From Calliopsis andreniformis (taxonomy: Eukaryota > Arthropoda > Insecta > Hymenoptera > Andrenidae): a DNA stretch of 64,000 bases. The translations under genes were made by a program, and so were the position numbers. The notes below the pieces were generated by a model. That model ran no database searches. It had not been told where the DNA came from and saw only the letters and a list, made by a program, of their open reading frames with translations. Each line of letters opens with the position of its first letter. Positions within the stretch are counted from its first letter, which is position 1. Below, one piece after another: positions 61,382 to 64,000 of this stretch. Location of the stretch: assembly GCF_051401765.1 (NCBI RefSeq), contig NC_135071.1, positions 10,456,961 through 10,520,960 on the forward strand, in the 5' to 3' direction.

Positions 61382-61545
61382 TTTGAATGCAAGCAAACTG
61401 TTCAAGCTAGTCAAGCTATTTGAACAGATCGAATTTTTTCAAGCTTGTTTGAATAATCAAGCTATTTGGACTTTTAGCTCGGTTTGAACACTTCAAACTG
61501 AGTTTAGCTCACCTTGTATTTTCAAACTATTTGAACACTTCTAAT
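61382..61545. repeat. Cluster of CAAGCTATTTGAAC-like motifs in both orientations
   Basis: Within about 160 bp, variants of CAAGCTATTTGAAC occur repeatedly: TCAAGCTAGTCAAGCTATTT, CAAGCTTGTTTGAAT, CAAGCTATTTGGAC, GGTTTGAACACTTCAAACTG and CAAACTATTTGAACACTTC. Several are inverted relative to others, so the region can form multiple stem-loops. It starts 5 bp beyond the TTAA MITE. It resembles the subterminal repeat clusters of DNA transposons, but no element borders were found. Confidence 0.55.
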
Positions 61546-62940
61546 GGAACAGTGAACGTGTCAATAAATAGCAAAGTTATTATACTAGCAAGGTTGCCTA
61601 CTTATTCGATAGGATTTACGTTCTCCACATTTAATCTACTTGTATAGTTTCTTTTTGGAAGGAGCGTACCTTACAAAATTAAATACATCATTTCAACTGA
61701 ACAAAATTGACAATGCTTCGAATAGAAACAGAACGAAGCTACGATTTTCGCTGCCTTTCTCATCCCAGTTTCACCGCTCGCCTCCTGAAATCCAATAGCT
61801 TAACGTATACGAATGAAAACAAACCATCGGAAAAGAAACGTATCCGTTGAGATTGAAAATATGTATCGAATGATATCAAAGAAGAAAAATTTCACTCGGT
61901 TCGTATCTTTTCAGCGTCGTTCCCAGTGGATAACACTGCGAAACACTTCGAAACCACATTACGCGGTACGCTCACGTTTCCCACGCGGGAATGCAGGAGG
62001 TTAAATATTTGTCGGGCGGTTATTGCGACGTTTGTCGATGACGAACATCTACGAGAGTTGGTTTACAGGTAGATATACGTCTATGTGTGTAATACGTAAC
62101 AGAGGTTGTAGAAGGAGCCATTTCCACGCCTCTCGATTTCCTTCTCCCTGCTTCTGCCTTGGATCACCCGTTTTCGTTGTGTTTACGCCCTGCCTGTAAG
62201 CGGTTTACACGAAAAGCGCGTTCAAGCCACCGTGAAAACGACGCCAGACAGACTCAGTCGCCGGACAAAGCGTTTCCGAGTTTACCATCATGTTCATCCG
62301 TTTCGCGCTTCCATACCGCTCACACTCTCCTCTCCTTACGTACTATTGCGTCCATGTTTCCACGAGTGTCCATGAATGCTGCTTGCGGGCTGCAACTTCA
62401 CTGCTCTTCCATCCCACAGTCTCTTCTCGACGCGACACCCCGACAATTTTTACGCGCAGCTTCTTTTTCTCTCGTCTTGCTTGCTCTTAATCATTTCCCC
62501 TCGCGAGATCTGTTTTCCTCTGCGAATTCGTGAATGGAATTTCAGCGCTTTCTCGGTCCGCCCCTATTTCGTAGGAAGTTTTATCAATGGAATATCTGGG
62601 TTTCGTACAGCAGTCGAATTTTATTCGAGTTCCTTCTGGAAAGTCATGACTTTCACGAAAGTTGATTTGGTTAATACATTCCTTGTTGGACTACTGCAGA
62701 GTTGTTAGCTAAAGTAGTTTATCTTTGACTGTTAGTTGAGTGGATAGTCGTATTAATTTTAAAATATTATTACTGCGAAATGAAGGTAGATTGGACATAC
62801 TGTTATAAGATATTTCATACTCTAGATGAGCTTCTCCATCACGTTTTAGAATATTTTTACATACATTACAGCTTGTAAACAGAATTGTCTTACATTCTAT
62901 GGTTATAAAATAGTTAGATTTGTGTTACCTTTATCTACGT
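61546..62940. other. Non-coding stretch, CpG-rich at 61.7-62.7 kb
   Basis: The CpG-richer block at about 61,690-62,660 carries three overlapping plus-strand frames (124, 66 and 110 codons) in different frames. They share no domain with known proteins and are best read as composition effects. The remainder is A+T-rich. Confidence 0.5.
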
Positions 62941-63096
62941 GCTCAACTTAGACCAACTGAATCCTTTTAGGGTGTTGGGTCGCCTTGAAGATTCATTTTT
63001 GATCTTGTTCACTGGGTCAACTTAGACTCACTCGGTATTTATAGGGTGTTGGGTCCCCTGGAGAATTTCTTTTTTTGAACTTGTCCACTTGGTCAA
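62941..63096. repeat. Tandem duplication, 74-bp period, two copies
   Basis: TCAACTTAGAC at 62,943 recurs at 63,017, and GGGTGTTGGGTC at 62,970 recurs at 63,044, both exactly 74 bp apart. The copies also share CTTGTTCACTGGGTC / CTTGTCCACTTGGTC. Internal differences show the duplication is not recent. The following 140 bp (GAATATCTCAGAAACGAAGG...) resembles dispersed insect repeats, so the duplication may be the end of a larger mobile element. Confidence 0.8.
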
Positions 63097-64000
63097 GATA
63101 TTCCACATAGCAACAGCTTTTTACGAATATCTCAGAAACGAAGGTGAACCACTGCCTATGTATATACGAAAAATTTGCTTAGGACATTGATCTCTATAAC
63201 ATATTTAAAATTCATCGAAAATCCGTGATAGTATATCTAATTTGCAGGTTCGCCAAAAAAGCATACAAGAAAGAAATCCAGAAACGTAGATCTGCGAGGT
63301 CCTGGACGGAAAAACAGAAAACTACGATGCTCTCTAATCGAGACAGTTAGCCAGCGTGGAAGGTACTTACGCGAGTAGGTTGATAGAATCTTCCACGAGA
63401 GAAACGATAAGTTTAAACTTTCCCGTTGCAATCTTTCTGTTCGGAAAGCAGTGATCGACTCTAATCGAACCGATCGACTTGAACGTATGAATATCGTCTG
63501 GCTTATTACGTTTTGATATTGCTGTAAGGAGGATAAGTACGCGAAGGAGAAAAATGAGGCTCGTATTGGCAAACGATCGGTTGGATTTTAATTCCAACCT
63601 GGAGGGAACGAAACCTCGTGACATCTGCCTCTTTTTGCCTCTTTTTACCTCTTCTGGCTCGCCTCTTTTTCTACCCTTCTCGTATCCACGCTCTAATTGT
63701 AATACGCAACAAAATTTCAACGGCACTCGATTCCATTATACCTATTGTACTCGCCCTACCGTACATGCCGAGAAATATTTACCGTTTCCCAATAATGCTC
63801 CTCGACTCGCCTTTTCTTCCTCCTCTGCTCTTTTTGGAAGGCCAGCCTGGCTCTAATATGTCGGGTAATAGTCCGTTCAAAATTCATTCGACCGTTTTAG
63901 AGGTTGCCGGTATTGAGAGCCGCATTCAGCCTCTCACTTGCCTATTTTACGATCGACCAATACTATTCATTCGCTTCATCGTTCAGTTATATGAATCTCT
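63097..64000. other. Non-coding end of window with CpG-rich block
   Basis: The block at about 63,240-63,960 is CpG-richer with opposed frames of 100-119 codons, none recognisable. GCCTCTTTTT repeats with a 10-bp period at 63,627-63,656 and again at 63,661, a short pyrimidine minisatellite. No gene is called. Confidence 0.5.

Overview
This window looks like non-coding DNA from an insect, most likely a hymenopteran (bee, ant or wasp). The reasons are its strong A+T bias, with about two thirds A+T by eye, broken every 2-3 kb by short CpG-rich patches that have not lost their CpGs, and the many small inverted-repeat DNA transposons with TA, TTA and TTAA target sites, plus one decayed non-LTR retrotransposon. 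The lineage call is an inference; no host gene was found to anchor it.

I found no convincing protein-coding host gene, tRNA, rRNA or known small RNA. The longest open frames (up to 162 codons at 40.6-41.1 kb) lie in CpG-rich patches where stop codons are rare by composition. They overlap on both strands and match no family I recognise. The window is probably intergenic or inside a very long intron.

Layout. 0-9.8 kb: plain A+T-rich DNA with CpG patches, a 615-bp TA-flanked inverted-repeat element (4.96-5.58 kb) and half of a short hairpin repeat (4.9 kb). 9.8-18.5 kb: a TTAA-flanked piggyBac-like MITE, then featureless DNA. 18.5-22.5 kb: a dense cluster with an inverted-repeat pair, a TIR element, a CpG island with a perfect 11-bp hairpin, a 682-bp near-complete palindrome, a second inverted-repeat element, and two short open frames of uncertain meaning. 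22.5-29.4 kb: a 427-bp foldback, a trinucleotide repeat in a small stem-loop, an 11-bp minisatellite and a decayed RNase H/C-terminal end of a non-LTR retrotransposon. 29.4-43 kb: CpG patches, a 48-nt hairpin related to the 4.9 kb copy, a 118-bp TA-flanked MITE, an 18-bp-stem hairpin, a 10-bp minisatellite and a large CpG-rich block (40.6-42.2 kb). 43-45.4 kb: a diverged tandem repeat and two abutting PIF/Harbinger-like MITEs. 45.4-58 kb: mostly plain DNA, with a 91-nt microRNA-like hairpin at 53.9 kb. 58-64 kb: a palindromic MITE, two TTAA MITEs only 7 bp apart, a third TTAA MITE, a motif cluster and a 74-bp tandem duplication.

The main story is a dense layer of small non-autonomous DNA transposons and hairpins that ORF-based annotation would miss. 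The sites most worth following up are the 53.9 kb hairpin, the 682-bp palindrome, and the stacked MITEs at 44.7-45.4 kb and 59.9-60.1 kb.
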